Assembly: GCA_029821635.1 (NCBI GenBank)
Contig: JALGSW010000051.1
Span: 1 to 41,857 of the forward strand
Origin: Candidatus Zipacnadia bacterium
GTDB lineage: Bacteria; Armatimonadota; Zipacnadia; Zipacnadales; UBA5352
Direction: 5' to 3'
Length of the DNA: 41,857 bases
The first letter of the stretch is position 1. Each line of letters begins with the position of its first letter. The notes under the pieces are model-generated. The model saw nothing but the letters and a program-made list of their open reading frames with translations. It did no database searches and was not told where the DNA came from. Of this stretch, positions 33,014 through 40,656 are shown piece by piece. Position numbers and translations under genes: made by a program.

Positions 33014-34338
33014 GCGCACAGGTGCAGGACGCAGCCGCTCTCCCTGAGGAGAGCCCGAAGGCACAGGCCGGCAGAAGGCCCGGCCTGCGGGCGTCGATCG
33101 TGGTGCTGCTCATCACCATGCTCGGCGTAGGTGTGCGCGTCACGCGCCTGGGCACAGAGGGCGCCCCGAGCGTCTCCGAGATGCTGATGGTCCTTGCGGC
33201 CCTCCTCCTGCTCTGCCACGCCCTGCTCTACCCGAAGCGCTCGATCATCCGCATCGACAGCTCCCTCAAGTTCTTCGGCGCGTTCCTGCTCTGGGCGTCG
33301 GTGTCGTACTTCTGGGCCTTCCATCCGGAGGTCGTCGCATCCGAGGTGATTGCGGTCGGGCTTAAGGGGGTCACATACGCCCTGATCATCGCCTGCACGA
33401 TCACCCGCAAACATGTGGACCACTGGGGTCACCTGTTCGTGTTGATGTCGCTGGGCTTCGCTCTGAGCGCGATTCAGGAGGGCGCCGGGGGCGGTCAATA
33501 CAGCTTCCTGCTCGCCGCGCGGGAGGCGGGGGGTTGGACGTGGATCAATCAGTTCGGCAAGTGGACCTGCTTCCTGTTGCCCTTCAACATCCACTACATC
33601 GCGTTCGCGAACAGCCGGCTGATGAAGTTCCTCGCGGGCCTGGGCCTCGTGGGGAACCTCGTTACCGTCTACCTCATCAGCCGCCGCGCCCCGCTGCTGG
33701 TGATCGCCCTCGAGCTCATCATCTTCGCGGTGCTCTTCCGGCGTTACCGCAAGACTTTCGTAGGCTTTGCGATCCTGATGATGCTGGCCCTCCCGCTGCT
33801 CGTGGTCGGCAACAGGGAGTTTGCCGAGCGGATCGCCATGACGGCCGTGGAGATCAGCGCGCGGACGCAGGGCGAGGACATCACCTTCGGCTCGGTGCGC
33901 TTCATGCAGTACCAGGCGGGTCTCGCCGCGGTCAAGGTGCACTATCTGGTGGGGCTGGGTATCGGGAGTCTGCGGTTCTGGACGCACGAGGTCTACGGCT
34001 TCCGCATGGTATTCTGGCCGCACAACCTCACGCTGCAGCTCCTCGGCGAGTTGGGCATCCCCGGCGCGCTGCTCTACGCGGGCTTTGTTCTGACCGCGCT
34101 CAGCAGGGGCTGGCGGACGTGGAAGTACCTCATGCGCCGGAACGAGTTCCGCGAGGCCTCGCTGGTCACGGCCATGATCTGCGGCGTGATAGGCCTGGTG
34201 GTCTACGGCCAGTTCCAGCCGATCCTCACCGAGATGCACCTTTATCTTGCGCTGAGCGTGCTCTCCGTGGCCGCAGTGATCTACCGCACTCCCGCGCCGG
34301 AGCCCACGACCGACGATGAGGCCGCCACGTCGGAGTGA
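33010..34338 (+). CDS. O-antigen ligase/polymerase family membrane protein (Wzy-like)
   Basis: The protein has about 442 residues from ATG 33010 (GGAGAGG upstream; ATGA overlap with the GT4 stop). About ten membrane helices are visible (VVLLITMLGVGVRV, MLMVLAALLLLCHALL, FFGAFLLWASVSYFW, and others). The Wzy_C-type large loop contains GLGIGSLRFWTHEVYGF and WPHNLTLQLLGELGIPGALLY; PHN...LLxELGxxG is the conserved segment of O-antigen ligases and polymerases. In a locus with Wzx and Wzz it most likely polymerises repeat units. Confidence 0.88.
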   Translation: MSAQVQDAAALPEESPKAQAGRRPGLRASIVVLLITMLGVGVRVTRLGTEGAPSVSEMLMVLAALLLLCHALLYPKRSIIRIDSSLKFFGAFLLWASVSYFWAFHPEVVASEVIAVGLKGVTYALIIACTITRKHVDHWGHLFVLMSLGFALSAIQEGAGGGQYSFLLAAREAGGWTWINQFGKWTCFLLPFNIHYIAFANSRLMKFLAGLGLVGNLVTVYLISRRAPLLVIALELIIFAVLFRRYRKTFVGFAILMMLALPLLVVGNREFAERIAMTAVEISARTQGEDITFGSVRFMQYQAGLAAVKVHYLVGLGIGSLRFWTHEVYGFRMVFWPHNLTLQLLGELGIPGALLYAGFVLTALSRGWRTWKYLMRRNEFREASLVTAMICGVIGLVVYGQFQPILTEMHLYLALSVLSVAAVIYRTPAPEPTTDDEAATSE

Positions 34339-34376
34339 ATGCCCACGGGTACGCCGCGGCCGGTGTGTCCGTTCGC

Positions 34377-34406
34377 TTGACAGCCCCCTGCGGGCGCGAA
34401 TAGACT
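34377..34406 (+). promoter_or_regulatory. sigma70-type promoter for the GHMP kinase gene
   Basis: TTGACA (34377-34382), 18-bp spacer, TAGACT (34401-34406), about 85 bp before the GTG start. The kinase thus has its own promoter downstream of the wzy operon. Confidence 0.6.
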
Positions 34407-34490
34407 CGCCACATACCAGACCAGCGCTCGCATCCGCTCATACGTTCTCCATATACGTCGCCAGCATCTCAGCAGAGGAAGACAGTCATC

Positions 34491-35531
34491 GTGGTCATCT
34501 CCTACACAACCTACGCGCGCCTTGGACTGATAGGCAATCCCTCCGACGGCTTCGGAGGCAATACTCTCACCGTGCAGATCGCAGATTTCGGCACCCGTGC
34601 CACGATCTGGGAGACACCGCGGCTTCAGATCGTCCCCCATCCGGAGCATGACCCTTTCGAGTTCGACAGCCTCGAGCGGCTCCATGACATCGCCAAGCAG
34701 GACGGCTACTACGGCGGCACGCGGCTGATCTACGCGAGCTGCAAGCGCTTCTATCAGTACTGCCGCGAATCCGGCATCGAGCTGGCGCCGAAGAACTTCA
34801 AGCTTGAGTATGAGACCAACATCCCGCGCCAGGTGGGCCTGGGCGGCTCGAGCGCGATCGTGGTGGCGGCGCTGCGCGCGCTGATGGCCTTCTATGAGGT
34901 CACCGACGAGCAGATCCCGCTGCCGCTGCAGCCGGGCCTGGCGTTGTCGGTGGAGACGGAGGAGCTGGAGATCAAGGCGGGGCTGCAGGACCGTGTGGCG
35001 CAGATCTACGGCGGTCTGGTCTTCATGGACTTCGATCGCGATTATATGGCCGAGCACGGGCATGGGCGCTACCGCCGGATGCCGATCGCGCTGCTGCCGC
35101 CGCTGTATCTGGCGTGGATCCCTCATGCGACGACCACCTCGGGGAAGGCGCACAACGTGGTGCACTACCGCTTCGACAGCGGCGATCGCGAGGTGATCGA
35201 TGCGATGCAGCAGTTCGCCGATTACGCCGAGGAGGCCGCGGAGGCGCTTGAGGCACAGGACATCGACCGGTTCTGCGCGCTGATGGACGCGAACTTCGAC
35301 CTGCGGCGCCGGATCTACGGCGACGAGGTGATTGGTGCGGAGAATCTGGAGATGGTGCAGATCGCGCGCAGTTTCGGGATGCCCGCGAAGTTCACGGGCT
35401 CCGGTGGTGCGATCGCGGGGGTGTTACGCGACGAGGAGCGGCTCGCGGAAGTGCAGTCGGCCTTCGAGGCCCGTGGCTACGGCTTCCTGCGCGTGACGGC
35501 GGCAGGTGAGAATGGCGGGGGTTGCGCGTAG
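34491..35531 (+). CDS. GHMP-family sugar kinase, glucuronokinase-like
   Basis: The protein has 346 residues; GTG start with AGAGGAAG upstream. Motif 1 is ARLGLIGNPSDGFGGNTLTV, the GNPSD form found in plant glucuronokinases and relatives rather than the GGGTD form of fucose or heptose kinases. Motif 2 is the ATP loop GLGGSSA (116-122). Motif 3 is AKFTGSGGAIAGVL near the C-terminus. Glucuronokinase makes sugar 1-phosphate, the direct substrate of a nucleotidyltransferase, and one is encoded 0.9 kb downstream. The substrate is inferred from motif 1 only. Confidence 0.82.
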   Translation: MVISYTTYARLGLIGNPSDGFGGNTLTVQIADFGTRATIWETPRLQIVPHPEHDPFEFDSLERLHDIAKQDGYYGGTRLIYASCKRFYQYCRESGIELAPKNFKLEYETNIPRQVGLGGSSAIVVAALRALMAFYEVTDEQIPLPLQPGLALSVETEELEIKAGLQDRVAQIYGGLVFMDFDRDYMAEHGHGRYRRMPIALLPPLYLAWIPHATTTSGKAHNVVHYRFDSGDREVIDAMQQFADYAEEAAEALEAQDIDRFCALMDANFDLRRRIYGDEVIGAENLEMVQIARSFGMPAKFTGSGGAIAGVLRDEERLAEVQSAFEARGYGFLRVTAAGENGGGCA

Positions 35532-35547
35532 AATCAGGACCCCGACA

Positions 35548-35617
35548 GTCGTTGCCGTTCGCCTTTGGGAGGGACGGCCGGAGAGTGTCGTTGCCGTATG
35601 CCGTTGGAGGGGCCGCC
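35548..35617 (+). repeat. two direct REP-like repeats upstream of the RAYT gene
   Basis: Copies at 35548-35579 and 35587-35617 both start GTCGTTGCCGT and end GGGAGGGACGGCC or TTGGAGGGGCCGCC. Each contains GGAG, as in the GGAG-family REPs. A GC-rich hairpin (CCCGCCC/GGGCGGG, about 35623-35638) follows. Confidence 0.65.
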
Positions 35618-35759
35618 CCGATCCCGCCCCCGGGCGGGAGAGGGGTGAGGAGGCACGAGTGTCGTCTACGAGTGCCGACGAAGCCGCTGTGCCGGCCCGC
35701 CGTTCGCCGTTCGGCAACCGAGACCAGCCATCACCGAAACCACGGGGGGGGGCTGCTGG

Positions 35760-36269
35760 ATGCTTCTCGACGAAGGCTACACCAGGCGCCATCCCTGCCG
35801 ACTCGATCCAGCGGCGTACCAGGTGCCCATGCAAGTCGTTGGCTTCGTGGTCTGCACGAAGGACTCGCGGCCCATCCTCACACTCCGCAACACCCCGTCT
35901 GTGATTGCCGAAGCTCTCCACTTCAACGCCGAACACAAGGGCGTGGAACTCGTCTGCTGGTGCGTGATGCCTGACCATCTCCACTTCCTTGCGCGTGTCG
36001 GCCGTGAGGGCGGCGATCTTCTCAAGTTCCTGCACGGCTTCAAGACGTGGACGGGGCGAGTATTGCCGGAGCAGGGCATCCCGGGGCCGATCTGGCAGAG
36101 GAGCTTCTGGGATCGGCACGTTCGTCAGAATGAGTCGCTGGACAAGCTCGTAGCATACATCGTGCGCAATCCGGTCGAGGAGGGGCTGTGTCGCGACTGG
36201 TGGCAGTGGCCGCACATGTGGCTCGAACGGTCGCCTGAGAACTATGGGCTGTGGCCGGGAGTTACGTAG
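35760..36269 (+). CDS. REP-associated tyrosine transposase (RAYT, IS200/Y1-like)
   Basis: The protein has 169 residues. It carries the Y1 transposase signature: the HUH motif in CVMPDHLHFLARV (H73 and H75) and the catalytic Tyr in KLVAYIVRNPVEEGL (Y133), with WQRSFWDRHVR between. RAYTs are single-copy domesticated relatives of IS200/IS605 that bind and cut REP hairpins, and are linked to REP spread. Start at ATG 35760 follows a run of nine G (35744-35752), so the exact start and that run deserve care. It is flanked by inverted REP-like repeats (35604-35617 and 36347-36360). It separates the sugar kinase from the nucleotidyltransferase, suggesting insertion. Confidence 0.88.
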   Translation: MLLDEGYTRRHPCRLDPAAYQVPMQVVGFVVCTKDSRPILTLRNTPSVIAEALHFNAEHKGVELVCWCVMPDHLHFLARVGREGGDLLKFLHGFKTWTGRVLPEQGIPGPIWQRSFWDRHVRQNESLDKLVAYIVRNPVEEGLCRDWWQWPHMWLERSPENYGLWPGVT

Positions 36270-36333
36270 GGGGCGTGAACGGCGGGCCGGCACAGCGGCT
36301 GAGGTCCCTACTCGCTACGCTCGCAGGTCCTCA

Positions 36334-36377
36334 CCGCGCTTCGCGCGGCGGCCCCTCCAATGACACCGGCGAACGAC
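36334..36377 (-). repeat. REP-like repeat downstream of the RAYT gene, inverted relative to upstream copies
   Basis: On the minus strand it reads GTCGTT (36377-36372), spacer, TTGGAGGGGCCGCC (36360-36347), then the overlapping hairpin CCGCGC-GAA-GCGCGG (36348-36334). The 14-bp block is the exact reverse complement of 35604-35617. Two CCGTTAGCCG copies (36386, 36411) lie just beyond. Confidence 0.7.
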
Positions 36378-36413
36378 ATTGCCCGCCGTTAGCCGTCGCT
36401 TCTGTTGCTGCCG

Positions 36414-37292
36414 TTAGCCGTACGCCGTCATTTCCCCTTCGATGCGCATGCCCTCCAGCCGCGTGCCGCAGTACACCATGCTGTCGGTGATCGTGCAGTT
36501 CACCAGCTCGCCGGGGCCGAAGACCAGTGAGTTGCGGATCTCGCAGCCCTCGCAGGTTACCACGTCCACGCTCGACTCGCCCGCGGGGAGCGCCGACTCG
36601 TCCGCGTGCATCTGGCGCATCACGCGCAGCACGCCGTCAAGCATCTCGTGGTCGCCGAACTGCAGCCACGGGCCGGGCATCACGATCCCGCGCACGTCGT
36701 CGCCCTCGCGGATCATCGCGTCAATGCCCTGCAGGATGCGTAGTTCGCCACGCAGCGGCTCCATCGTCGCGAGCAACTCGCAGATGCGCGAGGTGGTGCG
36801 GATGACCCCTGCGTCCACCGTGTCCGCGTCCGTCCACAGGCCCAGCACCCGCCCGTCCGGGTCGATGTCCACGCCACCGTGGTTCTCCCGATCGTCCACA
36901 CGGATCGTCGCGAGGACCGCGTCACCGGGGATCTCGGTCAGTTGGCGGATCGTCTCGCGCGGCGGGCATGTGTCGGCGAGCATGATCAGGAACGGGCTGC
37001 TCAGCAGATCGCAGGCCCGCAGCAGCGCGTCGCCGGTGCCGACGGGGTCGGGCTGGCTGACGTAGCGCAGGGGCAGGCCGCCGTGGCGGTCATCGTAGTG
37101 GTCGCCGAGGGTTTGTGCGATCTCCCCGTCCGCGCCGTCCACGATCACGACCTCGTCCACGAAGCCGTCGAGGCGTTCGAGAAGGTAGCTGATGAACGGT
37201 CGGCCCCAGAAGGGGATCAGCGGCTTGGGGACATGATGAGTCACGGGCTCGAGCCGGGAGCCCCGACCCGCGGCGAGAATCACTGCCTGCAC
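36414..37292 (-). CDS. sugar-phosphate nucleotidyltransferase
   Basis: The protein has about 292 residues. I chose GTG 37292, preceded by GAGGTG with 6-base spacing, so that the protein begins VQAVILAAGRGSRLEPVT; the frame's earlier starts add 63 residues with no family similarity. The N-terminal nucleotide-binding loop (GRGSRL...KPLIPFWGRPFI) and LADTCPP are typical of RmlA/GlmU-like enzymes. The C-terminus (GCEIRNSLVFGPGELVNCTITDSMVYCGTRLEG, quoted in pieces: IRNSLVF, CTITDSMVYCG) forms a short left-handed beta-helix tail. It makes NDP-sugar from sugar 1-phosphate. Which nucleotide and sugar are not visible. Confidence 0.88.
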   Translation of the reverse strand: MQAVILAAGRGSRLEPVTHHVPKPLIPFWGRPFISYLLERLDGFVDEVVIVDGADGEIAQTLGDHYDDRHGGLPLRYVSQPDPVGTGDALLRACDLLSSPFLIMLADTCPPRETIRQLTEIPGDAVLATIRVDDRENHGGVDIDPDGRVLGLWTDADTVDAGVIRTTSRICELLATMEPLRGELRILQGIDAMIREGDDVRGIVMPGPWLQFGDHEMLDGVLRVMRQMHADESALPAGESSVDVVTCEGCEIRNSLVFGPGELVNCTITDSMVYCGTRLEGMRIEGEMTAYG

Positions 37293-37361
37293 AGCGGTCA
37301 CCTCGAAGAGCGCGTCAGTGGAGACGACAGCACACGCCAGGCTTCCCGGCGGGCGGGCACG

Positions 37362-37390
37362 TTGACAGCGCCGCGCACGGGGGTTACAGT
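37362..37390 (+). promoter_or_regulatory. sigma70-type promoter for the phosphohexomutase gene
   Basis: TTGACA (37362-37367), 17-bp spacer, TACAGT (37385-37390), 170 bp before the ATG. The leader contains an alternating GC tract (about 37409-37431). Confidence 0.6.
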
Positions 37391-37465
37391 GGGCCACGTT
37401 CCCGCCGCGGGGCGCGCGCCATGCGCGCGCGGTGCGCACATATGCGCCCTGAGACGGTTCCGGGG

Positions 37466-37495
37466 AGGATAGCACAGGCATTTGCGCGGAGTCAA
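37466..37495 (-). promoter_or_regulatory. sigma70-type promoter for the nucleotidyltransferase gene
   Basis: On the minus strand, TTGACT (37495-37490), 18-bp spacer, TATCCT (37471-37466), about 175 bp before the chosen GTG. Its transcript crosses the opposing phosphohexomutase promoter, so the two may interfere. Confidence 0.5.
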
Positions 37496-37561
37496 CGCGC
37501 GGGCCTCCCCCACGCCCCGTACGGCGGTTTGTCCACCTACGCGTAACATCAGGAGCCCACT

Positions 37562-38884
37562 ATGCTGTTGTACTGCTTCCGCGGGATCGTCGGTGAGGGC
37601 CTGACCCCGGAGATGATGGCGAAGCTCGGCGGCATCGCCGCCCGCCATTTCATCGACGAGGGTCATACTCAGATCTGCACCGCCGGCGACTACCGCGTCT
37701 CCACCCCCGGACTGCGCGCCGCGCTCATGGGCGGGCTGGCGTCCGGCGGGATGACGGTCCACGACTGCGGGGCGCTCCCCTCGGGAGCGATTGCCGCATG
37801 GACCAAGCATACCGGCATGCCCGGCTGCATGGTCACCGCGTCGCACAACCCGCCCGAGTGGAACGGCGTGCAGTTCATGGAGCCTGACTCGCATATCTGG
37901 TGGCCGGAGCTCGAGGACGCCGCCAAGGCGTCACTCGCGGAACCCTTCGCGTGGCCCGCGTGGGACCAGGGCGGGCAGATCGAGCCCCTCGACGGCATAC
38001 TTGACGCGTACATCGACTGGCTCGTCGCGATGGCGACTCCGGCCGGGACGCTCAAGGTCGTCCTCGACCCCGGCGGCGGCGTGGCGATCCCCGCCGCGAA
38101 GATCGCACTCGAGCGGCTGGGGATGGAGGTCCACTCGATCAACGACGAGCCCGACGGGCACTTCAAAACGAGGCCGTCGGAGCCGCGTGAGGAGTACCTC
38201 AAGGATCTGCAGCGCGCTGTGGTCGAGAATGGAGCGGACATCGGCATCGCCTTCGACGGTGACGCCGACCGCATCGTCACCTTCGACGAGAAGGGCAACT
38301 ACGTGCTGCCCGACTACACCATCGAACTGCTGTGCCGGACGCAGCGCGAGCCGGGACCGGCGGTGATCAACGTCGGCGTGAGCCTGCACACGATGGCGGC
38401 GATCGAGGAGATGGGCTTCGAGATCATCCCCTGCCGCTGGGGCCAGACCTTCATCGCGCAGCTCATCAAGGACAACAACGCGGTCTTCTCCGCCGAACCC
38501 GACGGACACTTCGGCTTCCCCGAGCTGTCACTGCGCGGCGACGCGGTCGCGAGCGCCGTGCTGCTCACCAGCGCGCTGACGCACGAGCAGCGCTCTTACA
38601 GCGAAGTCATCGGCGATATGCCGGCGATCAATATCATCAACGACAGGGTCGAGTGGGACGGCGACTTCATCAACTGCGCCGACGAGCTGCAGGCGTGGCT
38701 TGGGGAGCACTTCGACGACGTGCAGCGCCTCCACGACCGTCTGATCATGGCGATCCGCGCGGACGCAAAGCTGATCGCCCGCCAGAGCCCCTTCGATTCC
38801 ACGCTGCGCCTCTCCGCCGAAAGCTACGGAGACGTGCCTCCCGAAGAGTGGTTGACGAGCATCAAGAAGATCGTCCTGGGCTGA
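37562..38884 (+). CDS. phosphomannomutase/phosphoglucomutase family (alpha-D-phosphohexomutase)
   Basis: The protein has 440 residues, near the family norm. The phosphoserine loop is VTASHNPPEWNG (S94), the metal loop is FDGDADRIV (D232, D234, D236), and the sugar-binding loop is AEPDGHFGF in place of the common E.SGH. The phosphate-binding domain 4 has RLSAESYGDV. It interconverts hexose 6- and 1-phosphates. CAGGAG lies before the ATG. With the divergent nucleotidyltransferase it supplies an activated sugar for the polysaccharide. Confidence 0.9.
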   Translation: MLLYCFRGIVGEGLTPEMMAKLGGIAARHFIDEGHTQICTAGDYRVSTPGLRAALMGGLASGGMTVHDCGALPSGAIAAWTKHTGMPGCMVTASHNPPEWNGVQFMEPDSHIWWPELEDAAKASLAEPFAWPAWDQGGQIEPLDGILDAYIDWLVAMATPAGTLKVVLDPGGGVAIPAAKIALERLGMEVHSINDEPDGHFKTRPSEPREEYLKDLQRAVVENGADIGIAFDGDADRIVTFDEKGNYVLPDYTIELLCRTQREPGPAVINVGVSLHTMAAIEEMGFEIIPCRWGQTFIAQLIKDNNAVFSAEPDGHFGFPELSLRGDAVASAVLLTSALTHEQRSYSEVIGDMPAINIINDRVEWDGDFINCADELQAWLGEHFDDVQRLHDRLIMAIRADAKLIARQSPFDSTLRLSAESYGDVPPEEWLTSIKKIVLG

Positions 38885-38958
38885 GCGGACACCGGCTCGT
38901 TGTGCGCAACGCTCGGTGCACACAGGGAGGCGCTGTCAGCAGCCCGCCATATCATATC

Positions 38959-38988
38959 TTGACACATTGCGAACGGCGGGCCTATGAT
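38959..38988 (+). promoter_or_regulatory. strong sigma70-type promoter for the first prepilin-like gene
   Basis: TTGACA (38959-38964), 18-bp spacer, TATGAT (38983-38988). Five of six bases match in the -10 and all six in the -35. Confidence 0.7.
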
Positions 38989-39042
38989 ACGGGCCGTCGT
39001 ACATAGTATGTTACTGTTGCATGCATGGAGGCTGACTGAACC

Positions 39043-39684
39043 ATGACCAGGCGTACCGGTTTTACGTTGATCGAACTTCTGGTCGTTATCGCGATTATCG
39101 CGATCCTGGCCGCGATCCTGTTCCCGGTCTTTGCCCGGGCGCGGGAGAAGGCCCGCCAGACCTCATGTCTCTCGAACCTCAAGCAGATTGGCCTCGCTGA
39201 GAAGATGTACGAAGGCGACTACGACGAACTCACCGCCACCTACATCCAGGGCGCGCCCAACGGCGTCTCCGCGATGCCAAGCTGGATCGACCTGCTCGAG
39301 CCCTACACCAAGAACACCCAGCTCTTCTCCTGTCCGTCGAGCACCGTTGAGTACCGCAGCGGCGGCGTGGGGCACCTGGGCAGCTACGGCGCGAACATCA
39401 CCGACGCCGGCGTACTCAGCGCATCGAATCTGACCTACCTTTTCTGCAACCGCAAGATCGCGTCCCTGCAGTACCCGGCCCAGACCGCCATCTTTGCCGA
39501 CACGACCGGCGGGCACTACTGGCGCTACAGCGGTGGCACGATGCAGGCGATGGCCTTCATCCACAACGACGGCGCGAATATCGCCTACCTCGACGGCCAC
39601 GCGAAGTCGCCAACTGGACCACCAGCGTCTTCCTGCGCGGACGCTGAAGTCACTGCTTCGCAGCAACCCAGGGCCCGCCGCTGA
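39043..39684 (+). CDS. DUF1559-like prepilin-type protein, 3' end probably frameshifted
   Basis: The frame has 213 codons; GGAGG at 39027-39031. The type IV prepilin/pseudopilin N-terminus ([19 protein letters not shown], cleavage before F, Glu at +5) is followed by the H-X9-DG-like end (AYLDGHAK). After that the frame runs [11 protein letters not shown] and stops inside a terminator hairpin (39671-39700). One frame over, the DNA reads [12 protein letters not shown] and stops at 39645-39647, as expected for this family. A one-base loss near 39607-39609 explains this. Such proteins are processed by PilD-like peptidase and are numerous in Armatimonadota and Planctomycetota; their role is unclear. 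Confidence 0.8.
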   Translation: MTRRTGFTLIELLVVIAIIAILAAILFPVFARAREKARQTSCLSNLKQIGLAEKMYEGDYDELTATYIQGAPNGVSAMPSWIDLLEPYTKNTQLFSCPSSTVEYRSGGVGHLGSYGANITDAGVLSASNLTYLFCNRKIASLQYPAQTAIFADTTGGHYWRYSGGTMQAMAFIHNDGANIAYLDGHAKSPTGPPASSCADAEVTASQQPRARR

Positions 39685-39706
39685 TCTCAGTGGCGGGCCC
39701 TCTCCA
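39671..39706 (+). terminator. intrinsic terminator after the first prepilin-like gene
   Basis: GGGCCCGCC (39671-39679) pairs with GGCGGGCCC (39692-39700), with inner pairing CTGA/TCAG, followed by TCTCCATTTCT. The stop codon of the annotated frame lies within the hairpin. Confidence 0.75.
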
Positions 39707-39757
39707 TTTCTCGAGTACATTGCAGAGATGTAACGAAATGTTAACGCTCTGCTTGTA

Positions 39758-39787
39758 TTGACAGATTGGGCCACTTGACCGTATGCT
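39758..39787 (+). promoter_or_regulatory. strong sigma70-type promoter for the second prepilin-like gene
   Basis: TTGACA (39758-39763), 18-bp spacer, TATGCT (39782-39787). Same layout as the promoter of the first prepilin-like gene, about 80 bp before the ATG. Confidence 0.65.
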
Positions 39788-39868
39788 CAAAAGGTGACGC
39801 AACAGCTTGCCTCAATGTTGCAACAGTTCCTGTGTATACGTTCGGCTCCTCAAGGAGGCCAGATCTCA

Positions 39869-40486
39869 ATGTCAGGACGCCGTGGCTTCACTCTGATCGA
39901 ACTCCTCGTCGTGATCGCGATCATCGCGATCCTGGCCGCGATCCTCTTCCCCGTCTTCGCGAGGGCGCGAGAAAAGGCGCGCCAGTCGAGCTGTCTCTCG
40001 AACATCAAGCAGATCGGACTGGCCGTCATGTCCTACTGCCAGGACTACGACGAAATGTATCCCTACTACAACCAGTACGGCGCGTACTGGCCCGGCCGCC
40101 TTGTGCCCTACATCAAGAACACCCAGATCTTCGCCTGCCCCAGTCGCCCCGCGCGGAACTGGAACGGCGACCCAACCAGCGCGACCTGCCCGTACGGCTG
40201 GAACTGCTCGGGGAATGGCTACGACCACATCACGCTGTCCCAGGCAGAGATCCCGTCTGAGACCATCGTCTTCGCTGAGAGCTACAACGTGCACAAGTAC
40301 AACTACCTCTACGGCGCGACCTACGTCGGCGCAGAGTTCACGCAGAGGAGCAACGACAACGTTGCCGGCTCCGACGCCCCGCACAACGGCGGCGAGAACT
40401 GCGGCTTCGGCGACGGCCATGCCAAGTGGATCAGCACGCAGGAGCTGGGCAAGCCCTCCACGGCCTACTGGGACCCGAGCCCGTAG
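39869..40486 (+). CDS. DUF1559-like prepilin-type protein
   Basis: The protein has about 205 residues from ATG 39869; AAGGAGG at 39852-39858 fixes the start over the earlier in-frame ATG codons. The prepilin signal [20 protein letters not shown] and the following [19 protein letters not shown] are nearly identical to the upstream gene, while the C-terminal domain has diverged. It keeps the intact family end [12 protein letters not shown]. The two genes are probably an old tandem duplication. A perfect terminator follows. Confidence 0.9.
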   Translation: MSGRRGFTLIELLVVIAIIAILAAILFPVFARAREKARQSSCLSNIKQIGLAVMSYCQDYDEMYPYYNQYGAYWPGRLVPYIKNTQIFACPSRPARNWNGDPTSATCPYGWNCSGNGYDHITLSQAEIPSETIVFAESYNVHKYNYLYGATYVGAEFTQRSNDNVAGSDAPHNGGENCGFGDGHAKWISTQELGKPSTAYWDPSP

Positions 40487-40511
40487 GCTGACTCCCCAAC
40501 GCGACGTTCCC

Positions 40512-40541
40512 AGGGCCCGCCGGCATCCGGCGGGCCCTTTA
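40512..40541 (+). terminator. intrinsic terminator after the second prepilin-like gene
   Basis: AGGGCCCGCCGG (40512-40523) pairs perfectly with CCGGCGGGCCCT (40527-40538) across a 3-base loop, then TTTA. It resembles the upstream terminator (same GGGCCCGCC core). Confidence 0.85.
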
Positions 40542-40575
40542 CGTTGGTAGTCTCGGTCATCGTCCGCTCCCGTTA

Positions 40576-40604
40576 TTGCCCCGCTGCCCTCCCGAAGGTA
40601 TAAT
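40576..40604 (+). promoter_or_regulatory. sigma70-type promoter for the last gene
   Basis: TTGCCC (40576-40581), 17-bp spacer, consensus TATAAT (40599-40604), about 50 bp before the ATG at 40657. Confidence 0.65.
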
Positions 40605-40656
40605 GCACGTCCGAACGCTTCCGCCATACCCATGACGTCGCCCGAGAGGTGAACCG

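Noticed and set aside
32803-34239. Open frame of 478 codons on the minus strand
   Set aside because: Antisense to the GT4 and Wzy genes; composition (His, Glu, Gln, Arg runs) is typical of a shadow frame.
37409-37431. Alternating GC tract as a regulatory or Z-DNA element
   Set aside because: Composition alone in a GC-rich genome; no conserved partner or repeat elsewhere in the window.
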